A stretch of DNA of 64,000 nt from Kwoniella bestiolae CBS 10118 (Eukaryota; Basidiomycota; Tremellomycetes; Tremellales; Cryptococcaceae): positions 372,001 through 436,000 of the forward strand of contig NC_089243.1 of assembly GCF_000512585.2 (NCBI RefSeq), given 5' to 3'. A model generated the notes under the pieces. It did not search any database and was not told where the DNA came from. It saw only the letters and a program-made list of their open reading frames with translations. The translations under genes were made by a program, and so were the position numbers. Below, piece by piece: positions 33,788-45,408 of this stretch (positions within the stretch are counted from its first letter, which is position 1; each line of letters starts with the position of its first letter).

Positions 33788-34372
33788 TTTGCGTGAGGAT
33801 TATCGTTGAGGTGGAGAGATGGAGATTGTGAGTGCGATGGTTGGTAGAGTATTGATGTGAGTGATTTTTACTTATCTCGAAGAAGAGAACATCGAGTATC
33901 GACTCTATTATTTGCTTTGGTCGAGAGGAGGGATGTTGAGATGTCGAGGAAAGAGGGGTATTAAGTGGGTGGAACATATAGGAAAAGTAGCAGGAATTAT
34001 ATGGGTGACACGAATAAGTGTAGTATATAGGACAAGGTGATTCCCGCCGATCACGAGTGAAAGTGAAACCAAGTTTATTCGATCTGCGACTACAAGGTAT
34101 GTGGTATGTTTACGTTAGTTTGGTACTGTAAGAGTGAGATTAATGTTAACGATGATGACGACACTACATCATCAACAACAATACGAGTAGCAAGACTAGT
34201 ACGAGTATCAATCATATGATCCACTACTATATAAATAGCCAAAGGAATCTATTTACCTTGTTTACATCTTTGCTTCTTTTCTCTTCCTTCTCCTCCTCTA
34301 CCTTTACTAGATATCAATACTAATCAACCCATCCAAACTATACTAATCATCAATAACGATACAAGATACAAG
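33788..34372. other. Divergent promoter region (SMD3 / DUF3140 protein)
   Basis: About 585 bp, AT-rich near the right side, where a TATATAAA element lies. Nothing else was recognised. Confidence 0.45.
34228..34235 (+). promoter_or_regulatory. TATA-box-like element of the DUF3140 gene
   Basis: A perfect TATATAAA 138 bp before the ATG at 34373, in an AT-rich stretch followed by a pyrimidine-rich leader. Confidence 0.45.
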
Positions 34373-35627
34373 ATGGCACCCAAATCAGATCAAGACGTAG
34401 TAAACGATTTCAACGGTCAGTTTCTATTCCCCTCATTACCCCTTCCCTTGCTCTGCTCTTTTTCACTTGTGATATCCCCGCTAATACCCTTAGTATATCT
34501 TGTAGAAATCGTAAACATGACAGCAGACGAGCTGGAGGCGTTCCTCAAAACCGAGGGATCGGAAACTACAGGATTCCAAAAGGAAGACGGATCGGGTGAA
34601 TCGATAGGGCATGAATCGGGGAGGAAGATTGTTGATATCCTAAAGAGAAATCCTGATAAGGTGGGTTGTAATTCCTCAATTCCAAAAATCAGTACCGAAC
34701 ATCTTATCTTCCCTGTGGCCTTTCACGCTTGGATCGTATTACCCACATCGCCCTTCTCCAATGATATTGTACTTTAATCCTTCCTTGTCGCTTTGCCTAG
34801 AATATCCCGTAACTCACACTGTCTACTCCCCTCACAGGACCCATCGAAATATACCGAAGAAGATAAAGAACACATGCGAAGAGTCGTCTCATATTGTAAG
34901 AGACACCTGGCCCAGGAAGGTAAATTGAAGGAAACAAAGACTCCAGAGGAGTTGGAGAAGACCAAGTCGACCAGAAGTCTGAAGAACTGGGTGAGTCAAC
35001 CTCTCTCTTCTTTCTTCGCTTCTAGCTCTTACAGATCTTATGGGGAAGTACCAGACCCCACGTATTGAATCACAGGGCTAAGCTGACGATATACATTACA
35101 TATAGGGCCACGATCCCATGAAGACCCTCCCCAAATCCGCCAAACCAACTTCCAAGAAATCTGAGAAACCACCCTCCAAGAAAGCCGACAAACCCAAATC
35201 AAAGGGTAAATCCGAACAAGCAGACGAGAAGAAGGACCAGGCAGAAGATCAGAAGGACGACGCCGAAGATAAGAAAGGAGAAGAACCTGAAAAACCCAAA
35301 TCCAAAGGTCGAGGTAGACCACCCAACAGCAAGAAAGAGGACTCCCCCAAGAAACCATCTACAGAGGATGCCGAAGTAGGTGAGAAGAGGGGTAGAGGTA
35401 GACCACCTACTAGTAAAAAGGAGGAGTCACCTAAGCAGGCAACTGAGGAGGATAAGGATAAGGAGGTGGAGAAACCTGCTAGTAAGAAGGCGAAGTGAGT
35501 GACCTCTCTTCCTGCACAGTCCCTTGAACGATCGTGGAGATGATATTGACTGATCGATGTCTGTAACTGCAGGACCGCTACTGAGGGAACGAGGAAACCA
35601 CCTAGTAGAGGTGTGAAGAAGGGTTAG
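34373..35627 (+). CDS. DUF3140-domain protein with two AT-hooks
   Basis: Five exons, 34373-34415, 34506-34660, 34838-34990, 35106-35494 and 35573-35627, give 795 nt and 264 aa. The N-terminal half is a DUF3140 domain: VVNDFNEIVNMTADELEAFL, then GESIGHESGRKIVDILKRN and HMRRVVSYCKRHLAQEG, ending SLKNWGHDP. The domain is known from bacteria and fungi with no proven role. The C-terminal half is Lys/Glu/Pro/Ser-rich and carries two AT-hook cores, KGRGRPPNSKK and RGRGRPPTSKK, which bind the minor groove of AT-rich DNA, so a nuclear DNA-binding role is likely. Domain assignment is from motif memory, and the fusion is seen directly in the sequence. Confidence 0.85.
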
Positions 35628-36002
35628 ATGGTGGATAAGGGATGAGAGAGCGAAGTATAGGAGTTTGATGAAAGGGGAAACAGAGGACGTTGAGTTGATA
35701 CCGTCAAGTAGTTCATACATGATAAACAAACAGGAATAAGAGATTTGTATACATACATGAAATTGAATTATATGTAATTCAGCGACAGCGGTCAAAAGGG
35801 TTTGATAAACGTAAAATGGGGTCAGAAAGTCATCATATGCCCCGTCGACCATAACCAGCATGATCTCATGCAACCGAGTCAATCGCTGTGAATATTCGAT
35901 GTATATACATATCATCATCCGACTACTTGCTTCTTCTCGTATAAACACAACTCATCTCCCCATCCGACTCATACCCCTTCATCCATCTATTGTTGAAGAC
36001 CC
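35628..36002. other. Intergenic between convergent genes
   Basis: About 375 bp between the 3' ends of the DUF3140 gene and PRE8. Only UTR-like sequence seen. Confidence 0.45.
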
Positions 36003-37317
36003 CTACAAAGAGAGATAATCCCTAACCTCATTCTCCGACAACTTCCTAAACGTAGGAGGTAATCTCTCACCCGACTTCTCCTCCATCTGTTCGGGTGTGG
36101 GAACGGTGATAACTCCAATTTCGATGGTCTGCTCGGTCATCTGACCTTCGAACCCTTCTTTGAGGGTTAGGAGGGCGGTGTGGATGGCATCTTCGAGGGA
36201 GAGTTCGTCGTTGTATCTAAATTTGGGCGCAGGGGGTTCGTCAGTATTCAGTGTGGCCATCTCTTTTACCTCTACTCCTTTGATCGGGGCGCGTCATTCT
36301 CGAATCAGTCAGGCCTATTGAGAGAAACAGAAACACCCACCTCTTCTCCAAAAAGGTCTTGGCGTTGACCATGTTCTTACCGATCGCACTGGCTTTCCAA
36401 GCCCAGTATGAACCTGATGGATCGATCTGCCATAATGATTGGTTTCTGTGGGAGTCCCATCCTGCGATAAGGAGGGAGATACCGTATGGTCTCACACCAC
36501 TACGATGGGTCAAAAGATGTATCAGCATTGAGTGAATCATTCCAGAGATACCGAAACCGACGACTACTTCATCCGTCTGTGTATCAAATTCAACAGCTCG
36601 GAAGTAATGTGTCACTCTCCTACACGATACTAGACCAGACCAAATGCTCCACCACCCTCATCAACCTGATGAGAAAACCACTCACCCAGACTGGGTCGCT
36701 TTCTGCATCACCCCCGCCACCTCCTGCACCAACACCTTCGTAGGCGGATACTCCCCATACACCTTCCAATAGGCTTGAGCGATCTTCCTCGCCTTTGCAA
36801 CTAAGATTCTGAAATCTGGACCCATACCTGAATAGACAAATCCTATATTGGGACATATGGGGGCGACCTTCTCGAGAGCGGAGGGGTCGATAAGGAGGGA
36901 AGGGGATTTCTTCTCTGTTGCGAGGACTATGCCGTTTGTAGCTGTTTTATACGGTGTTAGCTATATCTGCAGTTTGAAGGTGATTGGATGGAAGGACTGC
37001 TGAAGATAGGTGTACGAGAGAGAGGTGACGGGACAGGGTGATTATATCGGACTGTGCGCGACTCACCCTTGATACCTAGCGAGGTGGTTCCGCCCGAGAC
37101 GGCTGCCAAGGCATGTTCGATCTGTACTAATTTACCAGATGGAGAGAAGGTAGTGAGGGAGAAGCTACACACAGCATAGATGTCAGGATAAGGCATCATT
37201 CTGACAACAGCTAGCAATGATAGCAGAGGGGCAACTCCCTCGAAGAGGTGTCCAGCTCAGAGTGATAGGAGGTATGATGACTCACGAATAAGCACCACCG
37301 CTTCCTGGGCCTGACAT
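36003..37317 (-). CDS. PRE8: 20S proteasome subunit alpha 2
   Basis: A structural alpha-ring subunit of the 20S proteasome. The first exon (37317-37286) encodes MSGPGSGGAYS and splices to FSLTTFSPSGKLVQIEHALA, the alpha-subunit signature with the YSFSLTTFSP start. Next come VSGGTTSLGIK, ATNGIVLATEKKSPSLLID, IGFVYSGMGPDFRILVAKAR, GVRPYGISLLIAGWD and the C-terminal part YNDELSLEDAIHTALLTLKE. The family-typical order and length (about 250 aa) are kept, and alpha subunits have no catalytic Thr. At least six exons; internal boundaries between 36240 and 37080 follow GTGAGT-type donors. It is divergent from the NTF2-like gene. Confidence 0.95.
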
Positions 37318-38017
37318 TGTGTTTTGATTGATTGACGATGACTTTGGGAGGTTGAAAGGGAAGTGTTGAGGTCGATTCGGAGGATGGGTGTCTGGTGAGT
37401 CCTGTGCAAAGAGCTTCCGATTGGATCTCGGAGAGACAGAGATGTTGTTGTATGGATGACCTGGTCTTGGGAAAGTGTTGAGCTGTTATATGAATATGAC
37501 CATGCTATCTTGATTCCTCACCCAACATCGACATTGACTAACCACTGACCACTGACGATTGTGTCACCCACCAGCATCATCTCCCACTCTCAGCGACACG
37601 CGTACCGTCTGGGAGTTTACGTAATAGAACCATGTCATCTCTTTTATATGCCACTCATTTTAGGGGTCCAGTTCCGATGGAAAAGGCTACTTGCGCTTGG
37701 CAACTTTCAGATTCACCATGGATTGATAAGATTGCAGTGGTTGTTTGTAAGATCTTATGATCAGGTACAAAGATAGTAAGCAATTCACCTAACGTACGTA
37801 CTCTGGTATCTCAGTCTGCACAATGGATTGATAAGATGGGGATCAAAGCGCACAGTGACATTGGTAATCATCATCTGACATTGACGAGATGAAAATGGTA
37901 TAAAAGGGGCTATCAAGACGTCTATTGACCTGGCCTCACTGAATTTTTTCTTAACCGATCAATAATCAAGAACCAATCGACTTGCCTTGCCTTGCGTTAC
38001 ATTGACTGATATACAGG
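37318..38017. other. Divergent promoter region (PRE8 / NTF2-like) with a direct repeat
   Basis: About 700 bp. A 14-bp sequence TGGATTGATAAGAT occurs twice, near 37719 and 37824, in the same orientation. No other element was recognised. Confidence 0.45.
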
Positions 38018-38647
38018 ATGAGCGTCCACCGTCAAACAGCCTTATCATTCGCTTCAGCAGTGTCCAACAAGAGGATCGACGAGGCTGCTTCGTACCTCTC
38101 TGAGGAATTCCTTTGGAGGTGAGTTCGGCTGAATACTGTCATGGTGGGAGTAATTCCCAAGGTACAAAGCTAAGCTTACCATGCGGTGAATGACTCAGAC
38201 CTCATCCAGAACGATTAGGTGGACTGGGTAGACCCGAGGGTCACACCAAATCCCAATTCCTGGAACTGATGAGGGGTTTGAACAATATCAAGAGATGGAA
38301 CGTGCGTCTCAGCTTATTGTCCTACACTTGCGTTGAATACGTTCGCTGCTGATGACGATGTATCTCTTCGCAGTTCAACACCGAAAATCCAATGAAGGTG
38401 ATAGAGAACGACAACTCCATCGTAGTACACGTAAGTAATCTTCTCCGGGTTTCCCCAGTATCTCTGCGCCATGCTAATCCTTCTGTGTGAAACGATCCAG
38501 CTCCACGGAAATCCAGAACATGTCAGCGGGAAAGTCTTTTCAGCCGAATACGTCTATATGATAGATTTCGACGAACGAGGTAAAATTCAGATATTGGATG
38601 AGTTCTTCGATACGGTCTACATGGAGGAACTGGCCAGGTTGGGTTAG
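38018..38647 (+). CDS. NTF2-like (SnoaL-type fold) small protein
   Basis: Four exons, 38018-38118, 38199-38301, 38374-38430 and 38501-38647, give 408 nt and 135 aa. The sequence has the NTF2-like plan: an N-terminal helix (RQTALSFASAVSNKRIDEAA), SYLSEEFLWRPHP, a helix TKSQFLELMRGLNNIKRW, then paired strands VIENDNSIVVHLHG, GKVFSAEYVYMIDF and GKIQILDEFFDTVYMEELA. Proteins of this kind are either small-ligand binding or isomerase/hydrolase-like. No clear catalytic Asp/His pair can be assigned, so the substrate is unknown. Cytosolic, no targeting signal. A TATA-like TATAAAAG lies upstream near 37900. Confidence 0.75.
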
Positions 38648-40365
38648 ATCGAGTTGAATGGCATATGATTGACTCAGCGGGTGAAGGCTATGTTGGTAAT
38701 GTAAAATAGATCACTCGAAGGTCCATACCGTATGCAGTATACAGAGTATGCAGTATACAGACTATGGTCATAACATTCGCAGAACACTAACAAGCACGAG
38801 GATATCACCTACCCAAGCAAAAATCCCAACTCACCCCATCTCGATTCGGATCCTCTGACTAAATCCGCACTTATCACACATGTATCGAGGCGTTGCCCTC
38901 CGGGAGTAAATTATACATGTGCATAAAATCCAGCCTCATCCAGTCCTTTCAGATGGGAATGCTCTTCGTGTGCAGATTACAGCTCGCCACTCTCACCGAC
39001 AACAAGTCTCATGCTCCCAATCGTCAGATGAAACGATCACGTCTGAAACTCGGTGATGAAAACTTCTGACCGAGATCAAATCAGAAGCTGAATCTTCCGA
39101 CCACAGGTATCATACAAGAGAAGGAATATAAATGGGGGTACTCGACTAGTCTGGAACCCTTTTTTCCATCTTTCTCAATCTATCAATCCATCATCGATCA
39201 ATCTTTTTCTCGGAGGTATTCCTTCCAGTAAAAGGAACGAGGATCTGACGACGTATGTTTCAAAGGGATCTCGGTGGAATGTACTGAAAAGGTTCATTTG
39301 TATCATTGTGTGCAAGGACTGTCGATGTACACACATACAGGAGGTACAGTACACACCGATTGGAAGAAGAGGAAAATGAGGTCGACGTCTTCCTAGAGGG
39401 CTTGCGGATAGCGCGAGGGGATTGGCTGATGCTATCAAGGCAGATACCGGCGATCAACCCTTTGTGCGATACTCAATACTCGTAAAATACCTGAAAGAAA
39501 ATTGCACGCACTGACCGCAAACCCTATTATACCCTTTTCAATGAAAGAACGATGATCCGGAATGATGCGATGGGCTGTGCACCGACGCACGGGCTGGGCG
39601 AAATCGAATAAAACGATAAAGGATTCCAACGGGGTCGCAGTACCTTATCGAACAATCTTCGGATCATCCTCGTCCATGAATCAACTTTCGACCATCAAAG
39701 TCAGATTCTGTACACAATCAGTATGTCCGTTGAGGATGTACCACACAGGTACACACATAAAGTTCTTGTGTGACCAAACAAACAAACAGATATATGAGCT
39801 GTAAACTTTACTTCTGCTTCTTCCGTAGAGCATGCTCATACGAGCTCACATTGTTTGTGTCTGTGTAGCATTGTACATAGATTGAAAAGGATAGACTACC
39901 ATCATACCCTCCGATACAATAGTTGCTCTGCTTATACTCCTTCGACACAAAGACATAGACAAACGAAACGTTGGCTTCTTGTGATCCGATCCGATCTTGA
40001 TCTTGATCTTGACCGTGGTATTTGATGGAAGCAGGTGGAGCCGTCAAGATTGCCTGTTGAAGGAGATGAAGCGCCTTTGAAGGGACTTGGCACTGGGATT
40101 AAGGAGTCGAAGGCTTTGAAAGTGGGAAGAAAAGAATAACCTGTTCAGCATATAACGTAGGAAAGATATATAAAGGAGAGACGTGGTGAGTTGACATCAC
40201 CATCTGTCTATCCAGAAACCCTCAACTCTTCCTCTTATCTGTTTCCAGCTTACCAGATCATCCTCAACCAGCCTTGCCCTCCCCATTCATCCTCCTATCT
40301 GGTTATCTTTTGATATAACCCAGAGAACATCTTTGGTCGCCTGCTCTACCACCTTTCGTGGCACG
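38648..40365. other. Long intergenic region upstream of the STE3-like gene
   Basis: About 1.7 kb. A 15-bp unit GTATGCAGTATACAG occurs twice in direct tandem near 38731-38761. A short TTGATC-type run lies near 39993. Frames of 65-87 codons occur on both strands (for example 39175-39438 minus, 39808-40047 minus). None ends in a CaaX box, so no pheromone precursor gene is apparent. Nothing else was recognised. Confidence 0.45.
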
Positions 40366-42244
40366 ATGGCATTCCGCAATATTGAATACCTCGTTCCTTC
40401 TCTCCTGGCTACCATCCTAGCTTTGTATCCCTTACCATGGCATATCCGAACTAGGAACATAGCCACACTGTCAATGATCTTCTGGATGACAACGTTGAAT
40501 ATGGTCCACAATGTCAACTGTGAGCATTTGAACGCTTGCGGGAATCAAGACATCTTGCTGGCCGATGATCTGTTTGTGTTGACTTTGACCTCGACTTGCC
40601 GGTATAGGTATCGCATGGGACGATAATTCAGATATCAAAGCTCGAGTCTGGGGAGATATCAGCACAGTCATCATTGGTATGCTCTACTTCACACTATCTC
40701 TCTCTTGCACTACCCCTCTGCCTCAGGCAAGGAATCCATAACTTATAGTATGTCGCTGAGTTTAGTCGGGTACAACTTCGCCCTCCCCACCGCTCACTTG
40801 CTCCTCGCCAAACAACTCGAATCACTCACCACCCTCCGCCCCCACTCACCATTGTACGATGACAAATCCCGACGAAAGCACCGACTGATCGATCTGTCCG
40901 CTACCTTCCTCGCGCCCATCGTGGGCGTCCTGGTTCATCTGAGTAATATGGATAGAAGGTTTTACGTGGTAGAGGGGTTCGGGCCATTGCCTGCTACGTA
41001 TTGGAATGGATGGGGTGTATTTTGGATGGCCGTGGGTATATTACTCAGAACCCACAAACTCCTCTCTTTGCTTTGGGACTATGCTGATGGGTTGATCTGG
41101 GGTCAGATTGTTCCTATTTGTATTGCTCTTGCTTGTGCTGTCTACACTGGTGAGTACCTTTAGTTCTTCCCTAAGCCGTTGTGTCTACTGAAATAGGGGG
41201 GGCTGGCTAACAAACGGATGGACACGCTGTAGCCCTTGCACTGATCAACATCATCAGACGACGTAAACAGATGCTATCAATGATCGCCACCGGATCCTCA
41301 GTAAACAAGGAACAATTCTTCAGACTTCTATTTTTGACCATTGCCGAACTCGGTACTTGCGGGTGAGTACTTTATCCCTCTTACCGTTTCTTTCTAATCC
41401 ACCGTTGGGTAACTGACTAATTGGCTTTGCTCCACTTACCCAGCCTCCGAGCAATCTTCAACCTCATGTCATTCCAACGTGGACCCCAACCCTTAGGTCA
41501 TTTCGGTCCACCCATGCATAATCTCAGACGAATCGAAAGTATCCCTCTGAGTTTGGTCTCGGAACGAGGGATGTTGGTATTGAGATTATCCTACTTCACC
41601 TGTGTGGCTTGTAGTTACATCTTTTTCCTCTGTTTCGTTACCAGTACGTCTAAGTCTCTTGCTCCCAACCCAATCCGTCATTACCACCCACTTTGCTATG
41701 AATATCCCTTCCCCTCGTTGTACGCTGATGGTTATATGCTCACCTCAACCCCAGGTGCCGAAGTGAAACGATTCTACGGTCTCATCCTCCATCGAATCTT
41801 CCCCTGCATCCCGGAACCTACCGACCGTACCCTCAGACTCGGATCAATGGACGGCTCAGGCTTCACGGGATCCGGGTACAGCTCAAGGAACACCCAGAAA
41901 ATCCAAATACACACTACAACCTCGACATATACTACCGAACATCCCTCATCATCGAACATGCCACTTTCCCCTCTGTCGAGTTCTTCAAGTACGGCCAAAG
42001 ATAAGGATATGAGTCTTGAGGATATGTTGGGTACGCCGGTGATGGGTCCTCAGGGTGTTTATATGCCTAGGAAAGGAGGTGGGGCAAGCGCAATTAGCGT
42101 GGTTAGTAATCCGTCGGATATCCATTTACCGCCTATGTTGGTCGATCGAGAGAAATGTGAGTTTGGGTTTCTGGCAAGCATTTAGGAGATAGTCAAGCTG
42201 GTTGAGCTGATGGGAATGATGCAATGATAGATCCGATGAATTGA
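40366..42244 (+). CDS. STE3-type pheromone receptor-like GPCR
   Basis: A seven-helix receptor of the fungal STE3 (class D2) family. Exons are 40366-40519, 40608-40676, 40727-41149, 41233-41362, 41444-41643 and 41755-about 42179, with a probable last exon 42231-42244. Helix 1 is LVPSLLATILALYPLPWHI. Helices 2-3 follow with the family signature NCIAWDDN and ARVWGDISTVIIG. The DLSATFLAPIVGVLVHL and FYVVEGFGPLPATYW blocks give helix 4 and loop 2. RRRKQMLSMIATGSSVNKEQ is the third intracellular loop, followed by helix 6 (FRLLFLTIAELGTCG then LRAIF) and helix 7. The C-tail is Ser/Thr-rich. The usual Cys after EDIG is Pro here. The 3' end can be read through to a TAG at 42185 instead. No mating-type neighbours are visible, so a CPR2-like, non-MAT receptor is more likely than the mating receptor itself. 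Confidence 0.85.
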
Positions 42245-42813
42245 TGTATCGCCATTGGTGAATATCTAAGTAGATCTTGTGCGAAGTAAATTGAATTGAG
42301 GAGAAGGAGAGAAAGAAGAATACTCTTGTGTCAGCCCGAACGGCTATATTTCGACCGCCCAGGAGGATACACGAGAAAAAGACAAAGAAAGAGAAAAATC
42401 CCAAGTATAAATCGATATTGTCATCATCTTCCTCATCGTTCACTCTAATCCGGGATATCTGTGAATCATAATCTCTCCACTCTACCTCCTTCTCATATAT
42501 CTAATTGTCCCATTTTGACTTCTGTTCCGGTATATAGTTTGTCATCACCATCTCAATCTTGTCAGTATCTCAGCATTGTCCATCAACTTGTTCCTGCCCT
42601 AGCTATGTCCAACCTATAGATGTTCATACCCATCATATATCTTACCATGCATATACATATCTTGTCAGTATCGGCGTTATCGACCGGAGAGCAGCACTTG
42701 GGTTAGTATGGAAGTAAGGGAGATGTGTATGCATACATGCTATGAATCGCTTTATCCTTCTCACGTTGCATATTCTTCTTTGTTTCATCTCTTCATCATA
42801 CAAGTGAAATCAT
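42245..42813. other. Intergenic between convergent genes
   Basis: About 570 bp between the STE3-like gene and the unknown gene at 42814-43437. Nothing recognised. Confidence 0.45.
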
Positions 42814-43437
42814 CTAACGGGGGATTCGGGTACATTCCATATGTGTGCGTGTAGGTTCAGCAGGAAGGGCGCAGTAGAATCCTGCAATACCAATGGGTAT
42901 GTCAGCTAGATATCGACGATGGATTTCCGATCGATCAGTAAGCTTACCGAGCGATTGCATGCTCTTGAACAACGAAGCACTAGCCAAAGCGAGCTGCAGA
43001 TTCAACGTTACACGATGAGCTAAGATCATACTTGTGAGCAAATGATACAGAGAAGAGCTCACCTTGATACAGCTCCTTCCTCCCTCTGGCGTTATCCTAC
43101 ACAACTCCGCATCGGTAGCATCGGCATTTCGTCTCGAATCGAATGTATATCTGTGCGAAGAATGAATATCAGCTGCGTGGCCAAGCACTTATGAGAAGCT
43201 GGAGACCATGTCAGCTGACCTGGCGTTGGGTGCTTCCTACATATGTAATACAAGAATCAGCTTTGATCATGTGTGAGATGATCGACAACAACTGTAACTC
43301 ACCCTCACAAAGTCCGCTACTCGTTTATGTTGTTCGGGCGGAGGAGCATTGACGGTTGCGTCCGATCGAGGTGCGGGGATATCGTTGACTCCTTTGTGGG
43401 AGGATGATTCGCCTGGGAAGATATCTGAGATTGCCAT
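42814..43437 (-). CDS. Small hypothetical protein, several short exons
   Basis: I do not recognise the family. The ATG at 43437 opens MAISDIFPGESSSHKGVNDI, runs to PPPEQHKRVADFVR and meets a GTGAGT donor. A very short exon (APNAR-coding) follows near 43235. Then come YTFDSRRNADATDAELCRIT and PEGGRSCIK, then LALASASLFKSMQSLG, and a last exon with a short tail ending ECTRIPR (TAG at 42814-42816). The total is about 130 aa. Two Cys-bearing segments and no membrane helix are visible. It is divergent from NAM9 across 363 bp. The exon chain is consistent but short exons make the exact protein uncertain. Confidence 0.6.
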
Positions 43438-43800
43438 TTTGTCTGATTTGGTTGTATATATGCTTCGATAGACGGTTGGATGAATCAAGATGCCTGAATA
43501 TATTCCGGTGAAGTGAATCGATCTGGTCCAAAATAGATGGAATGGATCTGTCGAAGATGGTAATGACGAAGTACCACGTGCGAGTCATTCAATGTTAGGC
43601 TCACGTTGAGTAGGCCAGGCCCATTCACGTGCCTAATTCTCTTCTGTTCCTTTCCGTCTTTTTGGACCAACCTTCCGACCTCCATCTTTTTGGAATTTCA
43701 ACGACGAGTAAAGCCAAAATAAAAGTCAAACTGGATCATACATCTTACATACAGCTCGTCAGCTCACCATCATCCCTACTCCTTACATTCCGTGCTCATC
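43438..43800. other. Divergent promoter region (unknown protein / NAM9)
   Basis: About 360 bp. Nothing specific recognised. Confidence 0.4.
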
Positions 43801-45172
43801 ATGCCCCTCAAACCGGCAACAAGGAATGTGTTCAACTACAACAGGGCCATCCCACGTATGGTGAGTTGTGTCATTCCTCTGTCCAGCTCATGCGACCATC
43901 CTCGAACTTCCTCCTCCGGCTCTCTCGATCTTTGTCGTACCAATAAGTAACCTTCACCTACGACAATGCTGACACTATCCCAATGTAGAGCTGGGCCCCC
44001 GAGAACCTCTTTAATCTATGGCAGCGTACCTCCCCCGACTCCCCCATAAAACGGACCCACGATTTCACCCGTACCAACTCGACCCCCTACCAACTCCGTT
44101 TCACTGCCAAACGACTACTAAGGGGCTATCACGGAGATCATATAGGCTATACAAAGTTCTCGAGATGGTACATGCCCGAAAAGTTACCAGCGATCCACGA
44201 GTCTTCCAGTGGCGGAAGCTCAGAGGTGAATAAGTGGGTTGAAGGCAGGGAACGATCTGGTGGAAGGACCAATGAGGAGAAACAGAGCAGGAGGAAGGAG
44301 AAGAATTCGAAGGCTCCGATCGGGACGATGTTGTTTGCTGATGTGGAGAGAAGGTTGGATGTGTTGATTTTCAGGAGTTGTTTTGCGCAGAGCGTGTGGG
44401 AGGCGAGGAGGTATGTCGTGCAGGGGCATGTCAAGTTGAATGGACAGGTTGTGAGTTCGGTTTTATCCCTTTTCCAAGTCCCATTTCAGATGAATATCTC
44501 AGTAGATGAGAGAGGAACGATCGGTCACTTGAATGCCCCGAGAGGGATGGCGCAGATGGACGTAGTCCAGAGATATCTGTAGGGCTATTCATCTTGAGCA
44601 TTCTTGCTAATCCCCTTTACTGAAAATAGGTCCGAAACCCCAACGTAATGCTAGAACCAGGAGACCTCTTCTCAGTAGACCCAAAGATAATCCACATGCT
44701 CCAACCTCCTCTTTCCTCTTCCAACTCCACACCCACACCTGCCGAATCAGACTCAGGAGCACCAGAGGAAGTAGGCGCCACAGCCTCCTCATCAGGCGAC
44801 GCAGACTCGTCCTCACCTACCGAAGCCTCCTCCGCCTCGCAGACACCCACATCTACCCCTCTTCCCGATCAATCCGCCTCTTCCTCTTCCGACGCTCTGA
44901 CAGCTTCGTCAGGAAGTCACTTCTCGCTCCCCTCCTATGCCCAACCTCACATATTCGTCCCAGCCTACATCCTCCCTTCCTACCTTACCTGCTCGGCCGT
45001 ATATGTTCGACACCCCACCGCCCGACCTGGGTACTCTGAGATTCCTAGTCCGTATGATGCTGGAGGAGAACTGATGAGTCTGGGGTGGGAGTACTTCAAG
45101 AGATCTATGCCTAGGATGAGGAGGAAGACTGATAAGTGGCCTAACCCGTGGGGAGGGTACGGTAAGAAGTAG
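43801..45172 (+). CDS. NAM9: Mitochondrial small-subunit ribosomal protein uS4m
   Basis: A primary rRNA-binding protein of the mitochondrial 37S subunit. Exons 43801-43860, 43989-44450 and 44630-45172 give 1065 nt and 354 aa. Visible are SWAPENLFNLWQRTS and RFTAKRLLRGYHGDH at the N-terminus, and the S4 RNA-binding domain RRLDVLIFRSCFAQSVWEAR then VVQGHVKLNGQVVRNPNVML and LEPGDLFSVDPKII. A Ser/Ala/Asp-rich insertion of about 80 residues follows, then the conserved end YILPSYLTCSAVYVRHPTAR and PRMRRKTDKWPNPWGGYGKK. The insertion is longer than in most homologues. The second intron is 179 bp, long for this genome. Confidence 0.93.
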
Positions 45173-45408
45173 GATCGAGTGGATTTTGTGAGTATTGCAT
45201 AGTATAGGATTAGTTAGCATGATGCATTTGACACACCTTACGCTTTATGCTATCAGTTGCTATGATTGTTGGACCTAAATGATGGGTAAACCTTTACAGC
45301 CTATGCCATCGATCAAGCTTGCATACAGGTGATTGAGCATTGCAGGATGAGGATTGCGCAGTCCGTGATAGTGTCATATTAAATGATGCATCAAGATATC
45401 AACAACAT

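Noticed and set aside
39175..40047. Candidate pheromone precursor genes upstream of the STE3-like receptor
   Set aside because: Short frames were checked for a C-terminal CaaX box; none has one.
44607..44850. Leu/Trp-rich frames opposite NAM9
   Set aside because: They are antisense shadows of the Ser/Ala-rich insertion of uS4m.
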